DNA of 64,000 bases from Nereocystis luetkeana (Eukaryota; Sar; Phaeophyceae; Laminariales; Laminariaceae). Shown one piece after another: positions 31,000 through 42,800 of the stretch. Every line of letters starts with the position of its first letter. The stretch's first letter is position 1. The notes below the pieces were generated by a model. The model saw only the letters and a program-made list of their open reading frames with translations, was not told the origin of the DNA and ran no database searches. The stretch lies in assembly GCA_031213475.1 (NCBI GenBank), contig JARUPZ010000021.1, positions 3,362,545-3,426,544 of the forward strand, written 5' to 3'. A program made the translations under genes and the position numbers.

Positions 31000-32990
31000 G
31001 GTGGCGGTGGGACACAGATATATCGTGACTCCTTTTGTTTGAGGGGGCTCGGCCTTGTGGCGTCGTGGTGGCGTCGTGGTGATGGTGGCACGTCGTCGAA
31101 GGCGATGCCGACCGGGAGGGGTTGCGGGGACGACGCGAAACACGTACTTGGTGAGATCAGCTGGGCGATGCTTGGGCTGGTCGTGAATGTCGTCGGGGAC
31201 CCGGCACAGATCGCATCGAAAAAAATGAAACGAGGAGTTTGGAGTCACTTCGAGGCAAGCTGGACGAGGGGTCGAGGTACAAGAGCAAGTCGTGAAGGGA
31301 ACGTCCGTCGGAAGTAGGATGTCTGTGCCGGGCCCTGCGCCAGAACCGTGGAAGGCCCTATCCAATCGATTAAGAGCTTGGTTTTCAAAACGGTGGCGTC
31401 TGCGCCTTTCTTGATGCATGATGACGGCGAAATTATAGATCCGCTCCCAATCGTCGATGGTCAGCGAAGGTGATAGGCGGAAGGCTTCTATGATGGAGGC
31501 ATTGTGGCAGTCTGAACGGGACAAGGAAATGGCGTGGGGTTTCCGTGACCGAGCGGTAGGGGTGTTGTTGATGGCCAGTTCAGGCTTCGGTGTTCGCCAA
31601 TGTTAGGGAGGTCAAAGACGGCGAGCGGAAGGCTAGGAATGCGGACAACATGTACTTCGTTGGGGGAAGGCCCGGTGGGGGCGCTGGCGGAGTTGTGACA
31701 GGCGCTCTCGACACGCGGGAGCTGTCGGTCCCACTTGGCTTGTGGTTCGTCGCTGCCAGTGCGAGAATCAGAGCCACCTTGTGATTGACGCGTTCAATAC
31801 CGCCGTTTGTTGCTGAGATGGCAGGAGCGTATGGGGCATCATTGATGTCGAGATGCTCGTGGATGGCTTTGGAACGGCTAGGGAAGCATTGCAATCAACC
31901 ATTGGAAATAGAGGCGAAGGGGAATCTCCAGAGAGGGGTGTAGCGGGCACTGTTGGCGATGTCGGCGGTGCCGGTTGCGATGATCTGATCCTCTGTCATG
32001 GCGTACATGGCGCGGGGCCTAAATTCGTCGGTGAAAAGAAGAATGCCGGCGTCGAGGAATGATTAGTAGAGGGCCAAAGTAACAGTTGCTGACAAGAATG
32101 CCGGGGCCGTCCGGTTACGGCAGATGAAGGGTAAAGGGGCGGATGGTCTTGCGTGTCTGGCACGTTTGAAACAGCGGCGAACTCGTCAGCGGGTGGCGGT
32201 GTCTATGCCAATCCATCACTGAATCTGCCAGGGCATGCTGAGCGTCCGAAACACACTCAAGCGACAGAAGGCGAAAGCAGGTATGCCAAAAACTCATGGC
32301 TGCATCAACACGCCGACACGCAAGGATTGGTTGGTGAACGGGGGCAGGTCCAGTGTAGGCATGGTGCGAAGAGTGCGTGTGCAGCCAGTGAACAAGAAGA
32401 GTGGTGCCGTCATCCGTGGTGTGAAGTTGGAGTTTCGCTGCGAGGGAAAGAACCTGCGAGATAAGCGGGCGGCGAGACGCAGGGAAGGACCCCAAGAGAT
32501 CGCCCAGCGGGGGTGAAGGTATACTCAACCAAAGGAACTGAAAAGTGACGGAGCAGAGGGGTTCGACGCGTTTTTTGCACGACCAGTCGGTGAAGGGGTG
32601 GTGCTCTACGCAGGAATGCGGGGGGGGAGGGGGGTTGTCCTCGGGCTTGACGGCGAGTTCCAAGAGTCGAGACGTTGGATGACAGCTAGAGCGCCTTGAT
32701 CAATATACCTTGGGATGGGGTGCTCAGCGGAGGAAGAGCTTATCATAGGCCGGTACTGGTCCTATTCGTATCAGGAATGGTCGCAGGCGACGGGGGGTCT
32801 GGTGTAGCGCTGCTATAGGATGTAGTTGGTCGTTGGGACTGCAGCGAGGGCATTGGTCTGGACGAAGAGGGACTCCGCGGGCAAGGTTTGACGTCTTGGG
32901 CAACCTTCCGGTCCCAGACGCCGGCTTGACATTGTATCTTCGTAGGCCGTCGTGTATAATTACTGACCTTTCCCGAATTCCTCTCGCTGG
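31000..32990 (-). pseudogene. Degraded Ty3/gypsy-type pol
   Basis: On the minus strand the block at 31894-31580 reads DAPYAPAISATNGGIERVNH followed by KVALILALA, the HPQT-GG-ERVN region of a gypsy-type integrase. It is followed, in a shifted frame, by a VES-NNSAS-TG-PNEVH-like segment with LPLAVFDLPN. Upstream, near 32150, CQTCQTRKTIRPF recalls the integrase zinc-binding CxxC region. Downstream, RCDLCRVPDDIHDQPKH and PADLTKYVFR (31260-31130) look like the pol C-terminus. Stops and frameshifts are frequent. LTRs were not found. Confidence 0.6.
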
Positions 32991-33125
32991 CCATATCACA
33001 GATCCACTTGATATCTTCGAGGCCGTCATATGTATTCATTAGGTTTTGCCAGACACGAAGCGAGTTTACCGTTGGTTGATTCTGCTTCAAGATCGAAGGC
33101 CTATCGTCGTAGTCCTGCTGTGTTG
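32990..33125. repeat. Three-copy dispersed repeat, copy 1
   Basis: Shares GATCCAC, CGAGGCCGTCAT, GACACGA and ATCGAAGG-CTATCGTCG with copies at 36470-36610 and 36770-36900, in the same order and orientation. Confidence 0.65.
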
Positions 33126-33129
33126 TCCG

Positions 33130-34585
33130 TGTGTTTCTCTGTTTCTGCTCTTTTTTTTTGTGAAGTCGCAGTTGGAGTTGGTGAGGGCGTGTCTCAACCC
33201 CCTTTGCAGAGAGCATTGGAACGAACCGAACAGAATATCGTTTGCCGCGTGAGTTGGTGCTGGTTGGTTGTGGATAACGAATAGCTTCAGTGCAGCCCGA
33301 GAAAAACAGTATATCTAGGAAGAGGAAGAAGAACTGTTGCACCCCTTTTTCTCGTTTGGGAGAACGGAACGGCCCGACCTAACGGGAAAAAATAACATGT
33401 TATTTGATGTATATGGACACCACCGAAGATGGATGTGGACACCAATTTGCCGTGGCATGTGCGAAATACACCGTTCGTACTGATTCGGCTGGCGAGGCGT
33501 AGGGGTCTGCATAGACCCAAGCGCGTTGTTTTAAATAGGGACGGAGTGAATGACCACGAACTGCCTCGTTCAGTTCCGCTCGTTCCCATGCTCCTTGGAG
33601 GGAGTAAAGACACGCCCTGAGAGTAAATAGACATACCAGCCGGCACCGGCACAGACGACACCCTAGCAGAAGGAGTTTGTTTCATACGGAGTGCCGGCGT
33701 GCTGGCTATCGGTACTTCTCGTGGTCGTACTGGGCGGTGATATGGGATATTCGTCGTGGCTCGGGAAGGGCAATCAACATCCTGCATACGTTTCGGCTTT
33801 ATGTTGTTGGTACTAGTGTGATGCACCATACTCTTCCACAGCCTGCTGAACATGCAAAAAAGTAGGCATATATTTCCGACTACAGCAGACCATCGTGAAA
33901 GACGGAATTTCACACAAAATGCACCCCAAGGGCACTTTTTTTATCAACTTCATATATTCAAGCAAATTTCCGAGTAATTCCCAGCAATCAACAGGGATTC
34001 AGATCGTGAGCAAACGAGGCAACGCGAACACAGATACCGTAGCCGCAACACACAGCGCGTAGCATGCCATCATTGCGACGCCCAGACCAGCTACAGCTAG
34101 CCGCTTGGTGTAGCACAAGCCCGAAGCAATTCGCCTACTTGGTGTACGACAACACCAGCGACGTTGGCGGTGGTGAAAGGCATCCCGCCCGTGCGGCCGA
34201 GCAGCGTGCCTCTACGAAGTAGAAAAGTACTCGTCCCTATTTTTTCCGAGGATCGAGAACACAGCGAGCCTGCAATGAGCAAGCACACACAACACACAGC
34301 AAAACAAATACCAGGTACCACACAGCACAGCACACAGACCAGCAGCATCCCAGCTGTCATATAAGCTATCGCCCAAATAGCGGGTGGAAAACGCTCACGA
34401 GATGGCTCCTACCACAGCGCGCTCTGCGGTCAGAGAGCTGAGGCGCTGTCATCGCTCGTCGCGCGCTCGCTCCTGCTCTGTCGTCCTGAAGGCTCTCATT
34501 TCCGATATAAATACTTCATTTTTTCTCCCAACGTAGCGCATACCTCTCGTTCGAATGCCTACATTGCGAGGGTTTGAAACTGGAC
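33130..34585. other. No gene recognised
   Basis: Open frames on both strands lack family motifs or splice support. A single TACCAGGTA motif lies near 34312. Confidence 0.35.
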
Positions 34586-34589
34586 TGGT

Positions 34590-35325
34590 GTAACGCATTA
34601 GGGGGTCCGGTGCACAAGGAGACCGACCGTAAGGTTCGTGCGTACGGGACAAGTTCACTAAGGGACTAGCCGTAAGGTTTGGGCGTACGGGGCCGGTACC
34701 TACCGGGACCGCATCGATCATCATTAGTCCTTTAAAACAAGCAGAAAATACTGAGATATTTGTAACGGGAGACTGTTAATGTCAAGTTGGTTAGGTACGA
34801 AGTCGGCGGAGATGAAACGTACCAGGTACCTGATCAAAGTTGATTGGTACGAAGTCGTCGGAAACCAGATGATGGTCGAATTCGTTTTGGTACTTGCGAA
34901 ACATTGGGACTACTGGGGGAACAAAGAAACTACTGCTAATTTGTTAACGCGGTCGAACGATTTCGCACCGATTGCAAGAAAAACTTGAAAAATGAGACCA
35001 AGTGGTACGCCAAAAATCAGCAAGGTAAACCGTTCAAATAAGAGTCCAGCTGGTCAATTTTACGAACAAATACAGTACCAGGTACCTAGTACGTTGTATC
35101 TCCGTAAAACTTGCACACTTGCCACTAACACTTTCCCGATACAAGTATTTCGGTATTTCCTGCTTGTTTGAGAGGACTAATGAGAATCGATGGGGTCCCG
35201 GTAGGTACCGGCCCCGTACGCCCTAACCTTACGTTCGGTGCTCTAGTGCACCGGTCCCGTACGCACAAACCTTACGTTTGAGCCCCTGGTGCACCGGTCC
35301 CCTAATGCATCACTGGGTCGAGGGC
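34590..35325. mobile_element. Long-TIR element with ~180-bp inverted arms
   Basis: The left arm (about 34590-34770) and right arm (about 35140-35325) are reverse complements with scattered mismatches, starting GCATTAGGGG. Each arm holds two sub-repeats of CGTAAGGTT-GTGCGTACGGG type. The ~370-bp interior repeats TTGGT-ACGAAGTCG twice and carries TACCAGGTA twice, and has no credible protein. Long arms with sub-repeats suggest a Mutator-like or fold-back non-autonomous element. The target duplication is unclear. Confidence 0.7.
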
Positions 35326-36465
35326 CAGCCCTGTTGTGTTTCTGTTCTAACTGCCAGGCTATGGCACATCGAAGGCGGTAAACGCCCGCGTTGAAGCACT
35401 CGGACGGGGTGGTAGTGTCTGTGAGTAGGCCAGCAAGCATCCGCATCACAGTGAAAGTACTCCTGTCAACCACGCCCAAAGGATGGTCATACGCCATGAC
35501 AGGAGCTGCTGCCTTGACCATGGGAGACCAGGGTGCCGGTTTTGCGACGACTCCTGCAAGACACGCAATACCAAAAAGATACGTGCTGTATGCATGCTCG
35601 AGCGCTCTCAGTGCGGGGCATGCTCTTCTGAACGCTTCCTGCTCCTTATGTACGCTTTCTGTCCGCAAAAATATCGGGCATGCTCTCCTCGTGTCCGTAG
35701 GGTCGAGCCCCTCGGTTCAGCAACATTATCCTTGTTTGGGTGAGGTGTCCACAGGCTCAAGAGTTAAGCACACAGCGGTGTAGTGTTATTCAATTCCAAC
35801 CGGTTTTCCCTTGTTCGTAGTGATCTTCTCCACGCCTCCTTATCCTTACGTACGTGTATAGTTGTGGTGTTAGTGCAGCAGTATGTCATCTATCCTCGTT
35901 CGTGCTCTAGCCCTCTCTGCGCAGGGCATGCTCTTCTTGTGTCTTCGTGTAGTTGAGCCCCTCGGGTGGTGGTGGTACAATATGGGTGTGGTACGGTACG
36001 GCATGGCATGGTGTGTGCTGTGGCACGGAATGTGATATCGTATGTTGGTATGATATGACGGTACGGTTTGGTGGGTATACTATACAGGAAAACCACGGTA
36101 TGTGAAGCAGTATCTTGGTATAGTATGGTGATACGTTGTGGTGGATATATTACACCGTTAAATATTGCCTGATGGTACAGTAGTATGGTATGTTTTAGTA
36201 TATAAGGTCGGCAAGAAGAGTGGAATAAGTCGTACCAATATCATCTGTATTACATGTTCGACAATGTAAGGGGCGCGGACAGACAAACAGACAGATAGAC
36301 AGACATTTCCGCAAATAATAAATTCCAAAATACCTGGTAGATACTAAGTTTTACAAACTGAGAATTATGTGTTTCTGTGCTTGGGGGGGCATAACAGCTC
36401 CGATGGGCGAAGAACATATATAAGACGCCCGGGGAATATTTCGCCACCCCAACAACGGGTCCACG
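35326..36465. other. No gene recognised; low-complexity stretch
   Basis: 35940-36190 is a GGTATGG/GGTACGG-like low-complexity stretch. A short (CAGA)n run occurs at 36280-36304. Confidence 0.45.
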
Positions 36466-36469
36466 TGAT

Positions 36470-36610
36470 CGGGTCCACGTGATATTACCGAGGCCGTCAT
36501 CTACAGTCACTGGCCTTGCCCAACACGATGCGGGTTGACATGGGTGGAGTATATACGTTGAGATCGAAGGTCTATCGTCGCATGTGCTGCTGAGCGCTGT
36601 GTGCTTTTAA
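36470..36610. repeat. Three-copy dispersed repeat, copy 2
   Basis: See the shared blocks in 32990-33125; here GGTCCACGTGAT...CGAGGCCGTCAT...GATCGAAGGTCTATCGTCGC. Confidence 0.65.
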
Positions 36611-36769
36611 TATGTGTTCGTGTGCACGATGAGCGCGGGGGGGAAACAGACGATCAGACTCCTTCATCCCGCCGCCGACGGCAAAAAACAGGCACATGCT
36701 TAGGTTTGGGGAAGAAGAAGTTACACAGGAGGACGCCGCGAGCAACTTCTCGCACCCCAGACGACAGAT

Positions 36770-36900
36770 CCACACTATATATTCGAGGCCGATATCTGCG
36801 TTCACCGGCCTTGCCTGACACGAAAGGGGTGACCGTGGATTGATTCTGTATCAAGGTTGAAGGTCTATCGTCACATGTGCTGCTGTGTGCGGTGTTCTTT
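36770..36900. repeat. Three-copy dispersed repeat, copy 3
   Basis: GATCCACACTATATATTCGA, then GACACGA and GAAGGTCTATCGTCAC, ending CATGTGCTGCTG as in copy 2. Confidence 0.65.
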
Positions 36901-37269
36901 TACGTTGTGATACGCGGCAAGACACTCGTCGCAAGGGGATCACCATTTTGATCAAAGCATCACAACACCACATCTCACCGAAATCGTGTCGTTCCGCCCA
37001 CACGACACCCGGAAAGATGGGGCCTGGCGCAAACGGCTTGCCGCCATGCCAGTTACCTCTACTCGTGGCCGCACTGTCGATGCGGACGTTCCGCTGGTTA
37101 TTTGAATTGTTAATGCACGGCCAAGGAACGGTTTGGCGGGTTTATTCCACAAATGTGTGGTGTTCGTACTCGCAACCATTTGTTGTAGTTGATCGGATTT
37201 ATTGTACGGGGAGTTGGAACACCGCCTATCTCTTGGTCTCTGTTCAACACTCCCTCGTGCTGAAATCTG

Positions 37270-37605
37270 CGAAAATCTGCGTATTCTCTTTTGTGTGTTT
37301 TGTTTCTTGATTCTTGTTTTTTCTCTTTCATAGCATGTATGTGTGTGTCGTGCCTGTCATATCCAGTAGGATGGCATATGGAATTTGCATTGCTGTGCTT
37401 ACTGCATACCAGGTACGTAACAATCGACAAAAAACAAAAATGAAGACGACGAAGCAAAGCAAAAAATAAAAGCAGATAGCAAAAAGCAAAACGGGAGATA
37501 CAGACAGAGACAAAAAAAAGGGGCAACCGGGGGAAAAAAAGGGAAAAAAGGGACAACAAAGGGGACAAAAAGGGGCGGGGGGGGGGAAATAACACCAAAG
37601 TCAGA
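37270..37605. repeat. Purine-tract repeat related to 47870-48065
   Basis: 37425-37600 is almost pure A/G on the plus strand. Its complement matches 47870-48065 (both contain GCTTTTTG-TATCTGCTTTT, then GCTTTGCTTCGTCGTCTTC, then a T-run and TACCTGGTAT). CTGCGAAAATCTGCG at 37266 also recurs at 48170. Confidence 0.65.
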
Positions 37606-37906
37606 CACTGGTGCATACAGACGCGCGATGTTGCCCGGGTGGCACCATGCTAGTTACTTGGGCCCCAAAGAAGGGCGCGCATCATGACGATGATGGCCAT
37701 ACCCAGGCATCATTCTGTTCGGCAGACCGCCTCCCCCCCGGTATCAGGTAACGGCTAAAGCGGCACCGGTTCCACCTGACTGCGGTAGTCGCTTCGCACC
37801 GCACTTACTCCACTTGAGTAAGGCAGCCGCACTTATGTTGGATTTATGTTTGTCTCGATATTTTCACCGTGCTTGCAGCACCGTTAGTTGAACAAAAATG
37901 ATCGCA

Positions 37907-38055
37907 CTTCTTCTAGGACTGCAGCCCCATTTTGGGGACAAACCATTCAAATTCCCCAAGTATTTTGTCTCCCAAAACGGGGCTGGCTGCAGTCCTCCAA
38001 ATATTTTGTCTCCAAAACGGGGCTGCAGTCAGTCCTAAAAAGGGTTAAGTGAAAC
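37907..38055. repeat. Palindromic MITE-like element, copy 2
   Basis: ACTGCAGCCCCATTTTGGGG at the left pairs with CAAAACGGGGCTGCAGT further right, and the GGGGCTGCAGTC end is duplicated. It shares CCATTCAAATTCC-like centre sequence with 30585-30695. Confidence 0.55.
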
Positions 38056-38318
38056 CCTAAACGTACTGAAACCCTAAATTGTATCTATATTCATTACCGT
38101 ACCGGGTACCAGGTACCAGGTATTATTATGTTTGAAGCGTATGCTTGAAAATTAAAGGTAGATAAGTATACAGAAGATTGTCCGCAGGCGGGGGATTCCA
38201 TCATTCGTGTGTGGGCATGTCCTCGGTCCTCGGCATAAAGTTCTGATACGCATAATATTGTAGTATGCTGACACACAGGACTTACTTACTTGCAGCTGAC
38301 GTACGAAAGTTTCACCCC

Positions 38319-39235
38319 GATTGGGATGCTGGGAGTCAACTCTGATAACTCCACACAGCACACGGGGCACGCAGGGCCTAGGACGGAAAGAGACAGGGAG
38401 GGTGTGAGGCAGGGGGGGAGCAAGCGGAGGGGTGGAGAGAGGAAAGGAGCCTCCGCGAGGGGTTGCGACCTGATGCGCTCGGCATGGGTGCAGCCGTTTT
38501 GAAATAAATCGTCCGTAGGGGACCATTGGTATTGCCATATATATCGCTTATCGCTTGCAGCTCAGCACAACACAAGAATGATTTTTACCCAATTTCCCAC
38601 TTGAAGATAGGCCTGGCGTATTGCCGTGCCGCATATCGCTTGCAGCACAACTGCTGTAGTACCAAAATAAATTTTACCCAATTCCACCTGAAAATAGACT
38701 CGACGAAGAGTGTTTCCGCTGCCTTCGCGCAAGCGATTGCCGCTGCTCGACCCATCACCCAGATTGGGATGCTGGAAGTCAATTTTGATGACTCCACACA
38801 CAGGGCACGCAGGGCCTAGGACGGAGGGAGACAGGGAGGGTGGGAGATAGGTAGGGAGCTAAGAAGGGATGGAGAGAGGAAGGGAGCCTCCGCGAGGGCT
38901 TCGGCCGGACGCGTGCGGCGTGGGCATAGCCGTTTCGAAAGAAATCGTACGTAGGTGACCAATGATAGTGCCATGCCGCTTATCGCTTGCGGCAAGTACA
39001 AAAATGAATTATACCCAAGTTTCCGCTTGAAAATAGACTTGACGTGATTGCCGCTGCTCGACCCATCATCCAGATTGGGATCCTGGAAGTCAACTCTGAT
39101 AACTCCACACAGGGCACGCGAAGAGGAGTGTTTTTTTTACCGTGACGATCACCTCCGCGAGGACTTCGACCTGATGTGCACGGCGTGGGCGTAGCCATTT
39201 CGAAAGAAATTTGACCGTAGGTGACCATTGAGGGA
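38319..39235. repeat. Tandem array of three ~160-440-bp units
   Basis: Units start at about 38319, 38762 and 39075 with GATTGGGAT-CTGG-AGTCAA and share ACTCCACACA-GGGCACGC, CCTCCGCGAGG and CCGTAGG-GACCA. Unit 2 is shorter than unit 1, and unit 3 is shorter still. The peptide FLSKR(L)RPRRA-QVE-LAEA can be read in one minus-strand frame, but its conservation is weak and I do not call a gene. Confidence 0.75.
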
Positions 39236-39795
39236 CCCTAATCGGACAGTCAGACAAGCTTTCTGAATCCGTTCTAGAGACCACAAGTTAACACTAAGTA
39301 CTTGTGGAATTTCGTCGTGAGCCGCGCGTGCTCAGTGTGCACCAAAGCGGCTCGAACAAAGAGAACAAAACGAGCCTCACGCGGGTATTGCTTACAATAT
39401 ATAATATGTGTTCACATTTCGCTACAGTAGTGTTTGGTTTTCGACCCGAAGCAGAGAAGCTAATTGTAAAATCTTAGAAACAATCAGCAAAACCAATATT
39501 GCAGGACAGCTACAGTACGAGGTAGCTTGCCGCCGTAGGTAGCAGGGGATGTTGATATAGGACGGACAGACGCCCAACAGCCCGTAGAATATATCTACCG
39601 GTACGTAGCATGTACATCTTTCCGAGATGATCACGCAGTGGGCACGCTCATCTTGATCACTCTTGGTTTCCACATTCTGGCCACATTAGAGCCTTTTCTT
39701 GCGATCACTTTTCCCCCCTTCACCACAAGTGTTTTTCATAACCACTTGATGTCACCTGTGCATTTATGCCGCAAATACTGAGCCTCGGCACGCAC
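39236..39795. other. Region downstream of gene B, 3' end unresolved
   Basis: The donor at 39795 implies at least one more minus-strand exon here or further left. A minus frame ending near 39422 has a hydrophobic stretch (CPAILVLLIVSKILQL), which could be a C-terminal membrane segment, but no acceptor was convincing. Confidence 0.3.
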
Positions 39796-39875
39796 CTTTC
39801 CAACATGGGGGCGGTCTAGGCCGTAGCGGGGTGTATCTACGACGACGACACCACCCACGACACACATATCCACCT
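39796..39875 (-). CDS. Gene B candidate last visible exon
   Basis: 80 nt between TTGACAG and AAAG|GTGCGTG, with an open frame VDMCVVGGVVVVDTPRYGLD then RPHVGK. Immediately upstream, DSFTFKGGVGVKNDVTHLL (about 39965-39900) looks like part of another repeat. Phase with earlier exons was not verified. Confidence 0.45.
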
Positions 39876-42800
39876 CTGTCAACAAATACATACGACCAAC
39901 AGCAAATGAGTAACATCGTTCTTGACGCCAACACCGCCTTTGAAAGTGAAACTGTCGGCTGCACACGCCGTTCATGAATAATAAACAATGTAGACGGCCG
40001 CCTACTTCGATGCGGACAACGACCACGGCCCTGACGACATCGCTTGACCAAATAGGCCACACGTTTAGTGTCCGAAATTCAAGCATACAAATGTTTTAGC
40101 GAGAAAATAAATCGCCCCCAAGTGTTGCTGGTGACGTATTACGTGGCCGAGACACACACGTCATCATTAGGGAAGCCAATCAGTGTAGCTCCCTCCTCGA
40201 CTTCGCCCACGGTGCAGTTGTCGTCGGTCTGCAGAACCATCGGAACGCGTTGTGGCGGGCCGGCGAGGGTTTGTAAGCAAAGCAATTTCGACGGAGAAGT
40301 GTCGAGGGGGACCCCCGAGTGTCTTGCGGATACAAAGCGAGCGCCCGAGTTTGCGTATTCTTCATTCGCGCGCGGAGGGTGCACAATACGTTGTGCGATG
40401 GATGAGTACACTGTACGTACCAGGTACACGTAAGCATGCGTGGACCGTGGACAGCCATAGATACGCGTAAAAAGGTGGAACTTCGGGTGGATGCGCACTT
40501 ACGTGTACGTACCAGGTATATATACATAAGCATGCGTGGACCATGGACAGCCATAGATACGCGTAAAAAGGTGGAACTTCGGGAGGATGCGCACTTAAGT
40601 TGTCCGAAGGGTGACAACATGCTTCTATAACATGGCAAGAACATACCCAGCACTGTGCCCAGTCGCACAACGGACAGACCCCGACTTACGCTGAATTCGG
40701 TATCGTCGGTGACGGTGTTGTCCTCGAAGCGAACCGCCGACGGCTTCAAGAAGGTAAGAGAGCCGAAGCCAGAGTCGACCACCTCGCCGCTGCGCAAGAC
40801 ACATAACGCACACGCATGGGACAGGCCACGCGTGCCACGGAATAATGGTCATAATACCGCGTCCTTGCTGCAGCAAAGCGCTGCCAGAGAGTGCTGCTTC
40901 GTGAACCATGCGTAGCATAACGGGCGGTTAAGCACCGAAACGGAACCGCTCGCCAATCAACAGACAACTCTAAACTATCATCTTGCATCGCATTGACAAT
41001 ATGTGAATCTTGACACACGAAGTGAAGAACTCACTTGCGGAAAATCTCTCCGAATAGGACAGCAAAGGCACCACCTGAGTCGGCGGTGTTTCCGCTGAAC
41101 TTCACCGCCCTCCTGAACCTGTCACGCAGGAGAGACCAGACAAAAACTCAGGTGATTATCTGGCCCCGGGTGCAAATAATACGTAAAGCAGTTGCAAACA
41201 ATTAGCAGAAGGCTGACGGCTAGACCCAATGCACGTACCCGCAGCGTGAGTTGCACCACACAAACATGCCAACGAGCTACAGTTCGCTTCATGTACAAGC
41301 ACACTGTGCCAAAGATGGTTTGAAGTACGAAGCTAAGCACATGCACATGTTTCTCCTTCACTCGAATGGAGTAAACTCAATTAATTAACGAAATTCATTA
41401 AGGGTTGTCTAGTACCTGGTAGGTATGTCTTAGATCATTGTAAAACTCCTACCGAGGTGTTTACTACATCTAGAGCTACAACAAAAACATTACAGGTTTC
41501 TATTTCACTCGAATGGAGTAAACCCAATTAACGAAATCCATTAAGAGTTGTCTAGTACCTGGTAGGTATGTCTTAGATCATTGTAAAACTCCTACCGAGG
41601 TGTTTACTACATCTAGAGCTACAACAAAAACATTACGACATTGGGTGCATCAACGCGGCCCTAGATAGGAGACGACATGTGGTATGCCTCCTAATCAGCT
41701 ATCGGCAACCAATCCGCGTAACTGCCCCCCTCGTAATTGATGGTCTCTGTACAATGGAATATTAGATATTTAATGCAATTCAAAAAAAGTATCGCTGTTC
41801 AAATGCATGCCGAACGGCACTCACGTCACGTCTCCACCCTCAACAGCGATACCGCCACCGAAGTCCCCGCAAGAGTTGTTGTTGAACTGCACTGCACGTC
41901 GGAAGCTGAATCCACAAACCAAATAGACGGATTTTGCATGCCACGCACGAAGAGAAAGAGTGACGAACATGCGAATAATCAATGTATCAAGGTGGGGTAC
42001 TTGACCCGGGGGTGGGACGAATTTGTGCTGGTACTGTTCTGTCCGATGGATATTATGTTGCCGAGGAACAAGCCTCTTGCGTGATATTCGCAAAGATGCC
42101 CACTGCGGTTACCAGCCGTGCCCTGCTGCGCTGAGCTTCGGGCATCGTCGTCCAATTCAATCAGGGGGCAGCCCATTCCACATTCGTTGGCGACGGCAAC
42201 ACTGCAATCGAGACGCACAGCTGTCTTTACGGCAAGAGCGGAGAAAAACGCTACTAGTACTTAGATATCGCATAATAACGCGAAAACGCGAAGGTAACGT
42301 CCAATGAAACGGGCTACACTCACCTCAGTGATCCCAGCCGGTTCAGAACAGCGCCACCGTTGCCACGGCCATTGGTGTCATTGAAACGCGCCTTCCCGTA
42401 GAAGCTACGGGTAAAGCACAGCAGAGTTACAGGGGTTCAGCGTCAGGTCGTTGAATGGAACTCCATGTAATATGAACTAACTGGAGGAGCCGATAGCCAC
42501 GCGTGTCCCACCAATACATGAAAGCACGCTACCCTACCGAGTCCTCATACCGATCATGCACATATCTGTTGTAGTCAAGGGGAGAACAACGAGGCCGGAT
42601 GTAGGGGGCTGCCTGTATGTAATGGACCCACAGGATACGCTCGAATCGCGCATTCTGAGGATTCATTGCTGAGATTCGCTCAACAGTACCCATATATTGT
42701 ACCCAACACGGAGACAGATGAATGGATCATCTTGCATTACACCATTGCTGGATGGTATACTCGTTATCTACCGCGGACAGCCCCGGTGGTGGGCTTTCAA

